Origin: Oceanicoccus sagamiensis
Lineage (GTDB): Bacteria; Pseudomonadota; Gammaproteobacteria; Pseudomonadales; Dasaniaceae
Assembly: GCF_002117105.1 (NCBI RefSeq)
Contig: NZ_CP019343.1
Coordinates: forward strand, 2,294,001 to 2,358,000
Direction: 5' to 3'
Length of the DNA: 64,000 bases
Shown here: piece after piece, positions 55,104 to 63,348 of the stretch
Numbering within the stretch: position 1 is the stretch's first letter
Layout of the letters: each line of letters starts with the position of its first letter
Position numbers and translations under genes: made by a program
Notes under the pieces: model-generated
Seen by the model: the letters and a program-made list of their open reading frames with translations, nothing else
What the model was told of the DNA's origin: nothing
Databases searched by the model: none

Positions 55104-56585
55104 GTGTATAAAATAGTGCTACGATTTTTTGTGTTTAGTCTGTACCTATACAGCCTTTTATCACCTGTGGCGGTCTTTGCTGATGCCGACGCTCCTAACA
55201 TCGTCATTATTCTTGCCGATGATATGGGCTGGAATGATGTCGGATACCATGGCAGCGAGATTCGTACTCCGCATATCGACCAACTCGCAGCTGATGGTTT
55301 ACAGCTGGATCGCTTCTACGCACAGTCAACCTGCACACCGACAAGAGCGGCGTTGATGACCGGGAAGTCGCCACAATCGCTGGGCATTTACTCCCCTTTA
55401 TCAAAGTTAAATCCAAAAGGTCTGCCGCCCACTGAAAAGCTGATGCCCGAGTATCTTCGCGAAGTCGGTTATCAGTCTTTTTTGGTAGGAAAATGGCATT
55501 TGGGTTTTCGCGAATCGGCCTACCAGCCACTGGCTAGAGGTTTTGATCATTTTTACGGGCATCTAACCGGCGGTATTGGTTACTGGGACCATGTGCACGG
55601 CGGCGGCCTTGACTGGCAGCGCAATGGTAAAACCCTTCGCGAAGATGGGTATAGCACTCACTTAATGACAGCGGAAATTGATCGTTTGATAAAACTGCGT
55701 GACCGATCAAAACCGATGTTTCTCTACGCTGCCTTTAACGCACCGCATCTGCCCAACGAGGCACCTGAGGAAACGATTGCACAATACGAGAGCATTGCAA
55801 ACCCGAATAGACGTATTCATGCAGCTATGGTTGGTGAGCTGGATGCCGCCATTGGGGCATTGATTAAGACTCTGGATGAACAGGGTATGTTAGAGAATAC
55901 TCTGATCTGGTTTATGAGCGACAACGGTGGTTTGAACTCATCGGCTATGCCTGCGCCGATGGTTAGGGTATCCGGGATACTGCAAAACTGGCTTGGGGCT
56001 CCATTGCCTATTACCTTCCTGGAGTTTATGCGAACTAATACCTTGGATAGCGCCTCAGACAATAGCCCTTATCGTAAAGGAAAACAGTCAATTTACGAAG
56101 GCGGTGTGCGTGTGCCATCGTTTCTGTATTGGAAGGGAAAGTTCAAGCCAGGCCTCAATACTCAAATGATCACTGTGCAGGACGTACTGCCGACAATACT
56201 CTCGGCAGCCGGAATTCAAGTGCTTTCGCCTCAATCGAACTTGCAGGGTGTTGACCAATGGTTAAACCTGACGGCGGGCATAGTGAGTAAGCCAAGGGAT
56301 TATCTGGTTAATGGCTTTGATGGTGAAGCGCTATATCGCTTTCCTTGGAAATTGTTGGCGCTGAGTTCCGGCGAGTTTGAGTTATACCGGCTAGATAAGG
56401 ATCCAGAGGAATTCACAGATGTAAGTGAAAATCACCCTGATATCGTTGCCGAGTTACAATTGGCTCTGGAGGCATACCCTCGTCGCGAAAGTATCCATAT
56501 ACCGGTTTGGCGAGCAGCTATGGATATGGATTTTTTCGGGGGCAAAGAAGACCGTATTCCCTGGTCAGAGATCGAGTATCAATGA
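55104..56585 (+). CDS. Type I sulfatase, exported
   Basis: Formylglycine sulfatase (493 residues). A signal peptide (to about residue 26) leads to APNIVIILADDMGWNDVGYHG with the metal-binding Asp pair, and to STCTPTRAALMTGK, where Cys77 in CxPxR is the residue modified to formylglycine. The active-site HLPNEAPEE-like and FMSDNGG regions follow. A GTG start is used, with GAGGGAGAAAGG before it. It probably cleaves sulfate esters in the periplasm from material taken up by the adjacent receptor. No formylglycine-generating enzyme is in the window, so it must be elsewhere. Confidence 0.93.
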   Translation: MYKIVLRFFVFSLYLYSLLSPVAVFADADAPNIVIILADDMGWNDVGYHGSEIRTPHIDQLAADGLQLDRFYAQSTCTPTRAALMTGKSPQSLGIYSPLSKLNPKGLPPTEKLMPEYLREVGYQSFLVGKWHLGFRESAYQPLARGFDHFYGHLTGGIGYWDHVHGGGLDWQRNGKTLREDGYSTHLMTAEIDRLIKLRDRSKPMFLYAAFNAPHLPNEAPEETIAQYESIANPNRRIHAAMVGELDAAIGALIKTLDEQGMLENTLIWFMSDNGGLNSSAMPAPMVRVSGILQNWLGAPLPITFLEFMRTNTLDSASDNSPYRKGKQSIYEGGVRVPSFLYWKGKFKPGLNTQMITVQDVLPTILSAAGIQVLSPQSNLQGVDQWLNLTAGIVSKPRDYLVNGFDGEALYRFPWKLLALSSGEFELYRLDKDPEEFTDVSENHPDIVAELQLALEAYPRRESIHIPVWRAAMDMDFFGGKEDRIPWSEIEYQ

Positions 56586-56733
56586 TGACCTGAAATTCGA
56601 TGGTTGGCCTGACCTCACCAAACCGAAATCACTGATGTGATGTTCGTGGCTTGCACGGCATGTAATAGTACTTATAGCAATCGGCCGCTCATGTTGGCAA
56701 GCAAGAATCATGTGTTTTTCACGCTGTGTTAAA

Positions 56734-56751
56734 TAGGTATATCAATACCTA
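56734..56751. promoter_or_regulatory. Inverted repeat TAGGTAT/ATACCTA
   Basis: Perfect 7-base arms with a 4-base spacer. Similar arms occur upstream of nrdA (61839-61856), and half-sites near csrA and the FixJ/kinase pair. Confidence 0.4.
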
Positions 56752-56821
56752 AATAAGACCGGTGAGAGTATGTGGCCCTTTGCGTTTCGTGATCTGAGGG
56801 TTTTTTTGCAATGTCTAGGTT

Positions 56822-56871
56822 TTCACAATCTTTATTAAATTCACAATCTTAGAAATCCCTTTCACAATCTT
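56822..56871. repeat. Three direct repeats of TTCACAATCTT
   Basis: Copies at 56822-56832, 56840-56850 and 56861-56871; copies one and three are identical over TTTCACAATCTTTATT. Iteron-like or regulatory. Confidence 0.7.
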
Positions 56872-57064
56872 TATTCAAATTCGACAATAAATATTGATTT
56901 CCAAGCAGCACATATTGCGGGGCAAGTGCAGATTAGATTTCAAGTTCCGTAAACAATATGGTTGAAGTTGGGTTTTCTAGATGATGAAGGCTTATTCGTG
57001 GTTTTGAACAGGCGAATTTGGTCGGGGTAAAAATCTTAAAACTAATTAGGGGGGAGATATTGCC

Positions 57065-57274
57065 CTAGTGTAATGTCTGTGACTCTTTATGGATCAGCGG
57101 CTGCTGTCCTTCACTAAGGTCTAATTCGTCCGTAACCTTATTATCTACTTGCTCAGTAATATAGCCACGCAGTCTACCTACCACATTGGTCATGATGTCA
57201 ATGGTCTGGCCGATCTGGTCGAGAGTCATCAGGATGGTTTCTGAATCCACGTCTGCCTTTTTATCGTCGCTCAT
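57065..57274 (-). CDS. Small hypothetical protein (intact paralogue of 46467-46607)
   Basis: 69 residues. A hydrophilic N-terminus (DDKKADVDSE) precedes an amphipathic helix (LDQIGQTIDIMTNVVGRLRG) and an acidic tail ending SQTLH. No signal peptide. Family not recognised. A closely related truncated copy lies 10.5 kb away near csrA. Between the catabolic island and nrdB. Confidence 0.75.
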   Translation of the reverse strand: MSDDKKADVDSETILMTLDQIGQTIDIMTNVVGRLRGYITEQVDNKVTDELDLSEGQQPLIHKESQTLH

Positions 57275-57335
57275 GGCTTTTTACCTGTTCCGGCTATAGG
57301 GGTTTCCAATTTACAGCTAATTTCACACTTCTTTC

Positions 57336-57358
57336 TTTAGCCCCGTTGCGGGGCTAAA
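57336..57358. terminator. Hairpin downstream of nrdB
   Basis: Perfect 10-base stem TTTAGCCCCG/CGGGGCTAAA with a TTG loop, but no U-tract on the minus strand; could be a processing or weak termination site. Confidence 0.4.
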
Positions 57359-57460
57359 AGTACCTATTCTATTCTTTAACTTCCTTGTTCTGCTCTCTAA
57401 GTTCCCGTTCGCGCCTCAAAGTGGCCTATTCGCCTCTCTAAGTAATCGCAATGCTTGGGA

Positions 57461-58708
57461 TTAATCCCAGGTTAAAGCACCACCTGTTTGATACTCAATA
57501 ACGCGAGTTTCAAAAAAGTTTTTCTCTTTCCGCAAATCCATGATTTCACTCATCCATGGGAATGGATTCTGTGCGCCTTTATATTGCTCCGGTAAACCCA
57601 GTTGGGTTAAGCGACGGTTGGCAATAAACTGCAAGTACTCTTCCATCATGGCAGCATTCATACCAAGTACACCGCGTGGCATAGAGTCACGGGCGTATTC
57701 AATTTCCAGTTGGGTGCCTTCCAGAATCATCTGAATAATTTCTTGCTGGAATGCTTCGCTCCACAGTTGTGGGTTTTCCAGTTTGATTTGGTTGATAACA
57801 TCGATACCAAAGTTTAAGTGCATCGACTCATCGCGAAGGATGTACTGGAATTGCTCAGCAACACCGGTCATTTTATTGCGGCGACCCATGGAAAGAATTT
57901 GGGTAAAGCCACAGTAGAAGAAAATACCTTCGGTGACGGCGTAGAAACCAATCAGGTTGCGTAGCAATTCCTGGTCAGTTTCGTGGGTGCCGGTTTTAAA
58001 GTTAGGGTCAGAGAGGGCGTGGGTATGGCTAAGGCTCCAGGCCGCTTTCTTGGCGATAGAAGGCAGTTCGCGGTACATATTGAATACTTCACCTTCATCC
58101 ATGGCCAGTGATTCAACACAGTACTGGTAGGCGTGGGTGTGAATCGCTTCTTCAAATGCCTGGCGCAGTAAATACTGACGACACTCTGGGTTGGTGATAT
58201 GGCGATACATCGCTAGCACCAGGTTATTCGCTACCAGTGAATCGGCGGTAGAGAAGTAACCTAAAGAACGCATAACAATACGGCGCTCATCATCGCTAAG
58301 ACCGTTAGGATCTTTCCATAGAGCAACGTCGGCCGTCATATTGACTTCTTGTGGCATCCAGTGGTTGGCACAGCCATCCAGATATTTCTGCCAGGCCCAG
58401 TCATATTTAAAGGGCACTAACTGGTTTAAGTCAGCGCGGCAGTTAATCATGGCTTTATCGTCAACGGTCAGGCGGGCAGCGCCCATTTCCAGTTCTTCCA
58501 GACCGGCAGATACATCCATATTGGCAATTGCAGCTTCGGCTTTGGCGGCAACACCGCTGGCTTCAATAGCGGCTGCAGGTGCGGAGGCCTGAGGTGCTGG
58601 CGCGGCTTCTACGGGTGCTTCAGGCGCAGGTGCTGCTACTTCCTGTGCAGGAGGTGGTGGCATTTTGCCTTCGTTTTCCTCAACGTGGTATTCATCCCAA
58701 TTCAGCAT
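57461..58708 (-). CDS. nrdB: Ribonucleoside-diphosphate reductase class Ia, beta subunit
   Basis: Radical-generating subunit (415 residues). Diiron ligands are seen in [15 protein letters not shown] and [10 protein letters not shown]; the radical Tyr is in EAIHTHAY, matching E. coli Tyr122. Compared with E. coli (about 376 residues) it has an Ala/Pro/Glu-rich N-terminal extension (residues about 15-75) between MLNWDEYH and the core. It forms an operon with nrdA, separated by 98 bases containing a hairpin. Confidence 0.95.
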   Translation of the reverse strand: MLNWDEYHVEENEGKMPPPPAQEVAAPAPEAPVEAAPAPQASAPAAAIEASGVAAKAEAAIANMDVSAGLEELEMGAARLTVDDKAMINCRADLNQLVPFKYDWAWQKYLDGCANHWMPQEVNMTADVALWKDPNGLSDDERRIVMRSLGYFSTADSLVANNLVLAMYRHITNPECRQYLLRQAFEEAIHTHAYQYCVESLAMDEGEVFNMYRELPSIAKKAAWSLSHTHALSDPNFKTGTHETDQELLRNLIGFYAVTEGIFFYCGFTQILSMGRRNKMTGVAEQFQYILRDESMHLNFGIDVINQIKLENPQLWSEAFQQEIIQMILEGTQLEIEYARDSMPRGVLGMNAAMMEEYLQFIANRRLTQLGLPEQYKGAQNPFPWMSEIMDLRKEKNFFETRVIEYQTGGALTWD

Positions 58709-58745
58709 ATTTTACTTACCCCTAACGGTATCGTGTTCTTTGTTT

Positions 58746-58766
58746 CCCCGCCTTTTGTTGGCGGGG
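58746..58766. other. Hairpin in the nrdA-nrdB gap
   Basis: Perfect stem CCCCGCC/GGCGGGG with a 7-base loop; no U-tract on the transcribed minus strand, so more likely an RNA stability or attenuation element than a terminator. Confidence 0.45.
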
Positions 58767-58806
58767 TTTATTGGTTCAGTGATTGCTGGCCTTTGTGCCT
58801 TGCAAG

Positions 58807-61722
58807 CTATTGGCAAGCTTCGCAATCAGGGTCATCCAGAGAGCAGGCTTGTGGCACTGGCGCTGGGCCTGCCGCTGCTTCTACTGGCGCCGGTGTTGCC
58901 GCTGCCGAAGATACCGCATTTAATGCATTGGTATCGATGGTGGACTTCTCCGTACCGGTGGCTGCCAAGGCGCGTAGATAATAGGTGGTTTTAAGACCGC
59001 TATACCAAGCCATACGGTAAGTGATATCCAGTTTCTTGCCTGAGGCGCCGGCGATATACAGATTGAGTGATTGGGCCTGGTCGATCCATTTCTGGCGTCG
59101 GCTGGCGGCATCAATAATCCAGCGTGGTTCAACTTCAAACGCTGTGGCGTACATGGCTTTTAAATCCGCAGGGATGCGGTCAATCTGCTGCACACTACCT
59201 TCGTAGTATTTAAGATCGTTAACCATGACGTTGTCCCACAGTCCACGAGCTTTTAGATCGTTAACCAGATGTGGATTAACCACGGTAAATTCACCGGAGA
59301 GGTTCGATTTTACATACAGGTTTTGGTAAGTCGGCTCGATGGATTGTGCCACGCCAGTAATATTGGCAATGGTGGCTGTGGGTGCAATGGCCATTACGTT
59401 GGAGTTACGCATACCTTTGCTTTGTACTTGAGCGCGCAGTCCTGCCCAGTCCATGGTTTGTGACTGGTCGACTTTGATATAGGCTTCGCCGCCACGTTCT
59501 TCAATCAGTTTTTGTACGGAGTCGATGGGCAAAATACCCTGGCTCCACAATGAACCGTCAAAGGTGGTATAGCTGCCGCGTTCTTCCGCCAGTTCTGAAG
59601 AAGACTTAATAGCGAAGTAGCTAATAGCTTCCATGGAGCGGTCGGCAAAGGTCACGGCATCTTCAGAGCCGTAGGCAATATGTTGTTTGTATAAAGAGTC
59701 CTGGAAACCCATTAAGCCAAGTCCAACAGGACGGTGCAGCATATTGGATTTTTCTGCCTGGCCTACGGAGTAGTAGTTGATATCGATAACGTTATCTAAC
59801 ATACGTACTGCGGTTTTAACGGTTTTTTCCAGTTTCTCTAAGTTAAGTCCGCCTTCTTCGGTGTGCTGGGCCAGATTAACAGAGCCCAGATTACACACTG
59901 CGATCTCATCTTTATTGGTGTTAAGAGTGATCTCAGTACACAGGTTAGACGAGTGAACCACACCAACATGCTGCTGCGGAGAGCGAATATTGCAGGGATC
60001 TTTAAAGGTGATCCAGGGGTGGCCTGTTTCAAATAACATGCCTAACATTTTGCGCCATAGTTCCTGAGCGCGAACGGTTTTAAATAGGGGGAAGTCGCCC
60101 GCCTTACAACGCGCTTCATAGGCGGTGTAAGCTTTTTCAAACGCTTCGCCGTAAAGGTCGTGCAGATCAGGAACGTCATTGGGTGAGAATAATGTCCATT
60201 CGCCATCATCAAAGACGCGCTTCATAAACAGGTCGGGAACCCAGTTGGCGGTATTCATATCGTGAGTACGGCGGCGATCATCACCGGTGTTTTTACGCAG
60301 CTCAACAAATTCTTCAATATCCATATGCCAGGTTTCAAGGTAGGCACACACTGCGCCCTTGCGCTTGCCGCCCTGGTTAACCGCAACGGCGGTATCGTTA
60401 ACCACTTTCAGGAATGGCACAACGCCCTGTGACTTGCCGTTGGTACCTTTAATATAAGCACCGAGTGCGCGAACGGGAGTCCAGTCATTGCCCAGGCCAC
60501 CAGCCCATTTGGATAACATGGCATTGTCCTGAATCGCACCGTAAATACCGTGCAGGTCATCGGGTACGGTGGTCAGATAGCAAGAGGATAATTGTGGGCG
60601 CAAGGTACCGGCATTAAATAGTGTCGGTGTTGAGCTCATATAGTCGAAGGAGCTAAGTAGGCGATAAAACTCAATCGCACGCTCTTCCCGGTTCTCTTCG
60701 CGGTGAGCAAGGCCCATAGCAACACGCATAAAGAAAATCTGTGGTAATTCAATACGCACTTCATTGCTATGAATAAAGTAGCGGTCATATAAGGTTTGCA
60801 GACCCAGGTAGTTAAACTGTAAGTCGCGAGAAGCGTCCAGAGCCTGGCCCAGTTTATCGAGGTCGTAGTCGCGCAGGTTTGGCGCCAGCAGTTCCAGTTC
60901 AATACCTTTGTCGATATAAGACACTAAAGCTTTGGGGTAGAGGGCAATCATATCCGCCTGAGTTGCACTGTTGGCAATGCCAAGGAAGGGCAGGGCTTCA
61001 GCACGCAGGTTATCAAGCAACAAACGCGATGTTGCAAACGTGTAGTTAGGCTCTTTCTCAACCAGCGTTCTGGCGGTGATCACCAAAGAGGTATTAACGT
61101 CTTTGGCCGGTACGCCGTCATAAAGGTTTTTCAGGGCTTCATCGATAATGTGCTGGGCATCGACATCTTTGAGTCCGGCACAGGCTTCGCCGACAATAAT
61201 TTCCATGCGGCCAAGGTCTAGTGGTGTCTGGCTGCCGTCAGGGTTGCTGACTTTGATGGTTGGGTGTGCCTTGGAGGGTTCGGCAGCGGTGTTCTCTTCA
61301 CGCTGCTGGCGGCGCTCTTCACGGTAAAGCACGTAGTCGCGAGCTACCTTGTGGTCGCCGCTGCGCATCAGGGCAAGCTCAACCTGGTCCTGAATATCTT
61401 CGATATGGATCGTACCACCGGAGGGCATACGACGCTTAAACGTAGCGCTAACTTGCTGAGACAGTTTTTCTACTGTTTCGTGTATGCGTGATGAAGCAGC
61501 AGCTGTGCCACCTTCAACCGCTAAAAAGGCTTTGGTGATTGCGACAGTGATTTTACTGTCGTCATAGCTAACGACCGTGCCATTACGTTTAATAACGCGT
61601 AATTGTCCCGGAGCAGTAGCCTGTACTTCGGTGGTGGATGTTGCAGACGTATTTGTTGTTGCCGTAGGGGGTACAGCAGTGTTGTTATCATCTACTTCGG
61701 TTTGCATATTTTCTCCGGGCAC
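58807..61722 (-). CDS. nrdA: Ribonucleoside-diphosphate reductase class Ia, alpha subunit
   Basis: Catalytic subunit (971 residues). An N-terminal ATP-cone (about residues 40-135: VIKRNGTVVSYDDSKI) gives allosteric control. The barrel carries the active-site and radical-chain motifs (SSNLCTEITLNTNKDEIAVCNLGSVNL; GLGLMGFQDSLYK). The redox C-terminus ends CEACQ with cysteines at 967 and 970. About 200 residues longer than E. coli NrdA, including extra N-terminal sequence and an Ala/Pro linker before the tail. The upstream region has DnaA-box-like and NrdR-like sites. Confidence 0.96.
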   Translation of the reverse strand: MPGENMQTEVDDNNTAVPPTATTNTSATSTTEVQATAPGQLRVIKRNGTVVSYDDSKITVAITKAFLAVEGGTAAASSRIHETVEKLSQQVSATFKRRMPSGGTIHIEDIQDQVELALMRSGDHKVARDYVLYREERRQQREENTAAEPSKAHPTIKVSNPDGSQTPLDLGRMEIIVGEACAGLKDVDAQHIIDEALKNLYDGVPAKDVNTSLVITARTLVEKEPNYTFATSRLLLDNLRAEALPFLGIANSATQADMIALYPKALVSYIDKGIELELLAPNLRDYDLDKLGQALDASRDLQFNYLGLQTLYDRYFIHSNEVRIELPQIFFMRVAMGLAHREENREERAIEFYRLLSSFDYMSSTPTLFNAGTLRPQLSSCYLTTVPDDLHGIYGAIQDNAMLSKWAGGLGNDWTPVRALGAYIKGTNGKSQGVVPFLKVVNDTAVAVNQGGKRKGAVCAYLETWHMDIEEFVELRKNTGDDRRRTHDMNTANWVPDLFMKRVFDDGEWTLFSPNDVPDLHDLYGEAFEKAYTAYEARCKAGDFPLFKTVRAQELWRKMLGMLFETGHPWITFKDPCNIRSPQQHVGVVHSSNLCTEITLNTNKDEIAVCNLGSVNLAQHTEEGGLNLEKLEKTVKTAVRMLDNVIDINYYSVGQAEKSNMLHRPVGLGLMGFQDSLYKQHIAYGSEDAVTFADRSMEAISYFAIKSSSELAEERGSYTTFDGSLWSQGILPIDSVQKLIEERGGEAYIKVDQSQTMDWAGLRAQVQSKGMRNSNVMAIAPTATIANITGVAQSIEPTYQNLYVKSNLSGEFTVVNPHLVNDLKARGLWDNVMVNDLKYYEGSVQQIDRIPADLKAMYATAFEVEPRWIIDAASRRQKWIDQAQSLNLYIAGASGKKLDITYRMAWYSGLKTTYYLRALAATGTEKSTIDTNALNAVSSAAATPAPVEAAAGPAPVPQACSLDDPDCEACQ

Positions 61723-61838
61723 TGCGGTCAGCAGTGGTTAGCTCAGCGTATTTTAAGGTTTTATTAGTGAGGTGAGACTAACAAGATGGCCGACAGCTTA
61801 AGCAGGTGTGCATAACTTGCCCAGCCCGCTAAAAATCC

Positions 61839-61856
61839 GTAGGTATAAATACCTAC
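61839..61856. promoter_or_regulatory. Inverted repeat GTAGGTAT-AA-ATACCTAC
   Basis: Perfect 8-base arms with a two-base centre, about 117 bases before nrdA. Probably an operator; protein unknown. Confidence 0.5.
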
Positions 61857-62036
61857 TCTGGCGATCTTTTTTAATCCACGTACATACTCAGGAGTGCTTC
61901 CAATAGAGTGCAGGCTTTGCTGCAAAAACACGGCTTTTCTGTCTTATCCCCTCTGTTCTTCTAGTTGCATTTGTGAGTGAGTACTAACTCTGATGGTGCT
62001 TTGGTTAGCTTTCTTATCGTTCTCAGTGCAGCTGTA

Positions 62037-62052
62037 CCCCTATATATTGGGG
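62037..62052. promoter_or_regulatory. NrdR-box-like dyad upstream of nrdA
   Basis: CCCCTATATATTGGGG: the core CTATATATTG fits the NrdR consensus and the flanks are symmetric. No convincing second box at the usual spacing was found. Confidence 0.45.
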
Positions 62053-62122
62053 TTGGTGAAAAACTTTATACAAGATAATGCGGTTTTGGGGTTAATGCAA
62101 GGGTAAAGTTCTGAGGACAAAC

Positions 62123-62142
62123 TGTGGATAAAGTGTGGGTAA
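62123..62142 (-). promoter_or_regulatory. Two DnaA-box-like sites upstream of nrdA
   Basis: On the minus strand, TTATCCACA (62123-62131, a perfect consensus) and TTACCCACA (62134-62142, one mismatch) in the same orientation, 11 bases apart. E. coli nrdAB is also DnaA-controlled. Confidence 0.6.
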
Positions 62143-62296
62143 AGGGCTCTGTCTGTGACCACTAACCTGCAAACTCAGGAATGGTAATAATTCATAGAAA
62201 ACAAGGGCTAACAAATCATTTTTTAACCGCTAAAAATATTTTCTTATAACTAAAGATATTGATATGCGCTTAAGTTATGTCTGTTTTTATTGTTGG

Positions 62297-63337
62297 TTAT
62301 TTGTCCGGCAGAAAGGCGATCAGGTGCTCTACTTCGGCCTGGATATTCAGTGTATCGCCCACGGAATAATCGTGGTGACTGGGGAATAAAGATTCCACCA
62401 AACTACCGGTTGGCAATTGCAGGGTGTAGAGCGTGGCGCTGCCGGAAAACACTTTTTTTACCACCGTGCTGCTGATGCCATTATCGGGGTTGAGCACAAT
62501 ATCGTCTGGCCGCACTAACACGTCAACGGGGGTATTCGCTGGCCAGTCATAACTGCGGTTGCCGGTCATCACACCGAGCTCGGTTTTAATACGGTGCTGG
62601 TCAATGCTCATGCCTGGCAACAGGCCGCCCTGGCCAATAAAGTTTGCGACAAAGCGGTTGCAGGGTTCGTGGTAGAGATTAAAGGGGGTGTCCCACTGTT
62701 GCAGTCGGCCGTTGTGCAGCAGCCCAATCCGGTCGCCAAAGGCAAAGGCCTCTTCCTGGTCGTGGGTGACCAGGATCGCGCTGGTGCCTACTTCTTTGAG
62801 AATATCTCGTACTTCTAAATTGAGGTGACGGCGAAGGTCGACATCAAGGTTGGAAAAAGGCTCGTCCAATAATAGCAGGCGCGGGTTGGGAGCCAGAGCC
62901 CGGGCCAGTGCCACGCGCTGTTGCTGGCCGCCAGAAAGTTCATGGGGGAAGCGTTGGGCAATGGACTCTAATTGAATCAGGTCCAATAGGCTGTCGACGA
63001 TTTCATTCTGTTCCAGCAGTGGTGATTTTTGAATGCCAAAACGGATATTGTCGCCAACGGTGAGGTGTGGAAATAGCGCATAGTCTTGAAACACCATGCC
63101 AATCTGCCGTTGCTCGGGTTCAAGTTGAAAGCTATGGTTACTCAGCAGCTGGTCGCCCAGGGTAATGGTACCGCTGGTCAGCGGTTGAAACCCGGCGATG
63201 GCGCGTAATGCGGTGGTTTTGCCGCAGCCGCTGGGGCCTAGCAGGCAGCAGATATCACCGTCATTCACATCGAAGCTGACACCGTCAAGTACCGCCTGGC
63301 TGCCGTACTGGCACTGGATGCTATCAACTTTTAGCAA
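62297..63337 (-). CDS. ABC transporter ATP-binding protein, FbpC/PotA-like (probable iron(III) importer)
   Basis: 346-residue ATPase. Walker A GPSGCGKTTALRAIAG, signature LSGGQQQRVALARAL, Walker B LLLLDEPFSNLD and the H-loop VTHDQEEAFAF are all intact, with a C-terminal TOBE-like domain (about residues 240-346). The type is the FbpC/PotA/CysA group; iron is the best guess but thiamine or polyamine is possible. No permease or binding-protein gene is adjacent. It follows argF by 11 bases, an unusual partner. Confidence 0.88.
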   Translation of the reverse strand: MLKVDSIQCQYGSQAVLDGVSFDVNDGDICCLLGPSGCGKTTALRAIAGFQPLTSGTITLGDQLLSNHSFQLEPEQRQIGMVFQDYALFPHLTVGDNIRFGIQKSPLLEQNEIVDSLLDLIQLESIAQRFPHELSGGQQQRVALARALAPNPRLLLLDEPFSNLDVDLRRHLNLEVRDILKEVGTSAILVTHDQEEAFAFGDRIGLLHNGRLQQWDTPFNLYHEPCNRFVANFIGQGGLLPGMSIDQHRIKTELGVMTGNRSYDWPANTPVDVLVRPDDIVLNPDNGISSTVVKKVFSGSATLYTLQLPTGSLVESLFPSHHDYSVGDTLNIQAEVEHLIAFLPDK

Positions 63338-63348
63338 GGTATCGGTCC

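Larger units (their letters stand above)
56586..57064. other. Right margin of the catabolic island: repeats and dyad, no gene
   Basis: 479 AT-rich bases. Contains the TAGGTAT dyad at 56734-56751 and three TTCACAATCTT direct repeats (56822-56871). No ORF of note; no terminator recognised for the sulfatase. Confidence 0.55.
61723..62296. other. nrdA upstream regulatory region
   Basis: 574 bases, the largest gene-free stretch. Contains the TAGGTAT dyad (61839-61856), an NrdR-like dyad (62037-62052) and two DnaA-box-like sites (62123-62142). The rest is AT-rich, without an ORF or a recognised RNA. Confidence 0.6.
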
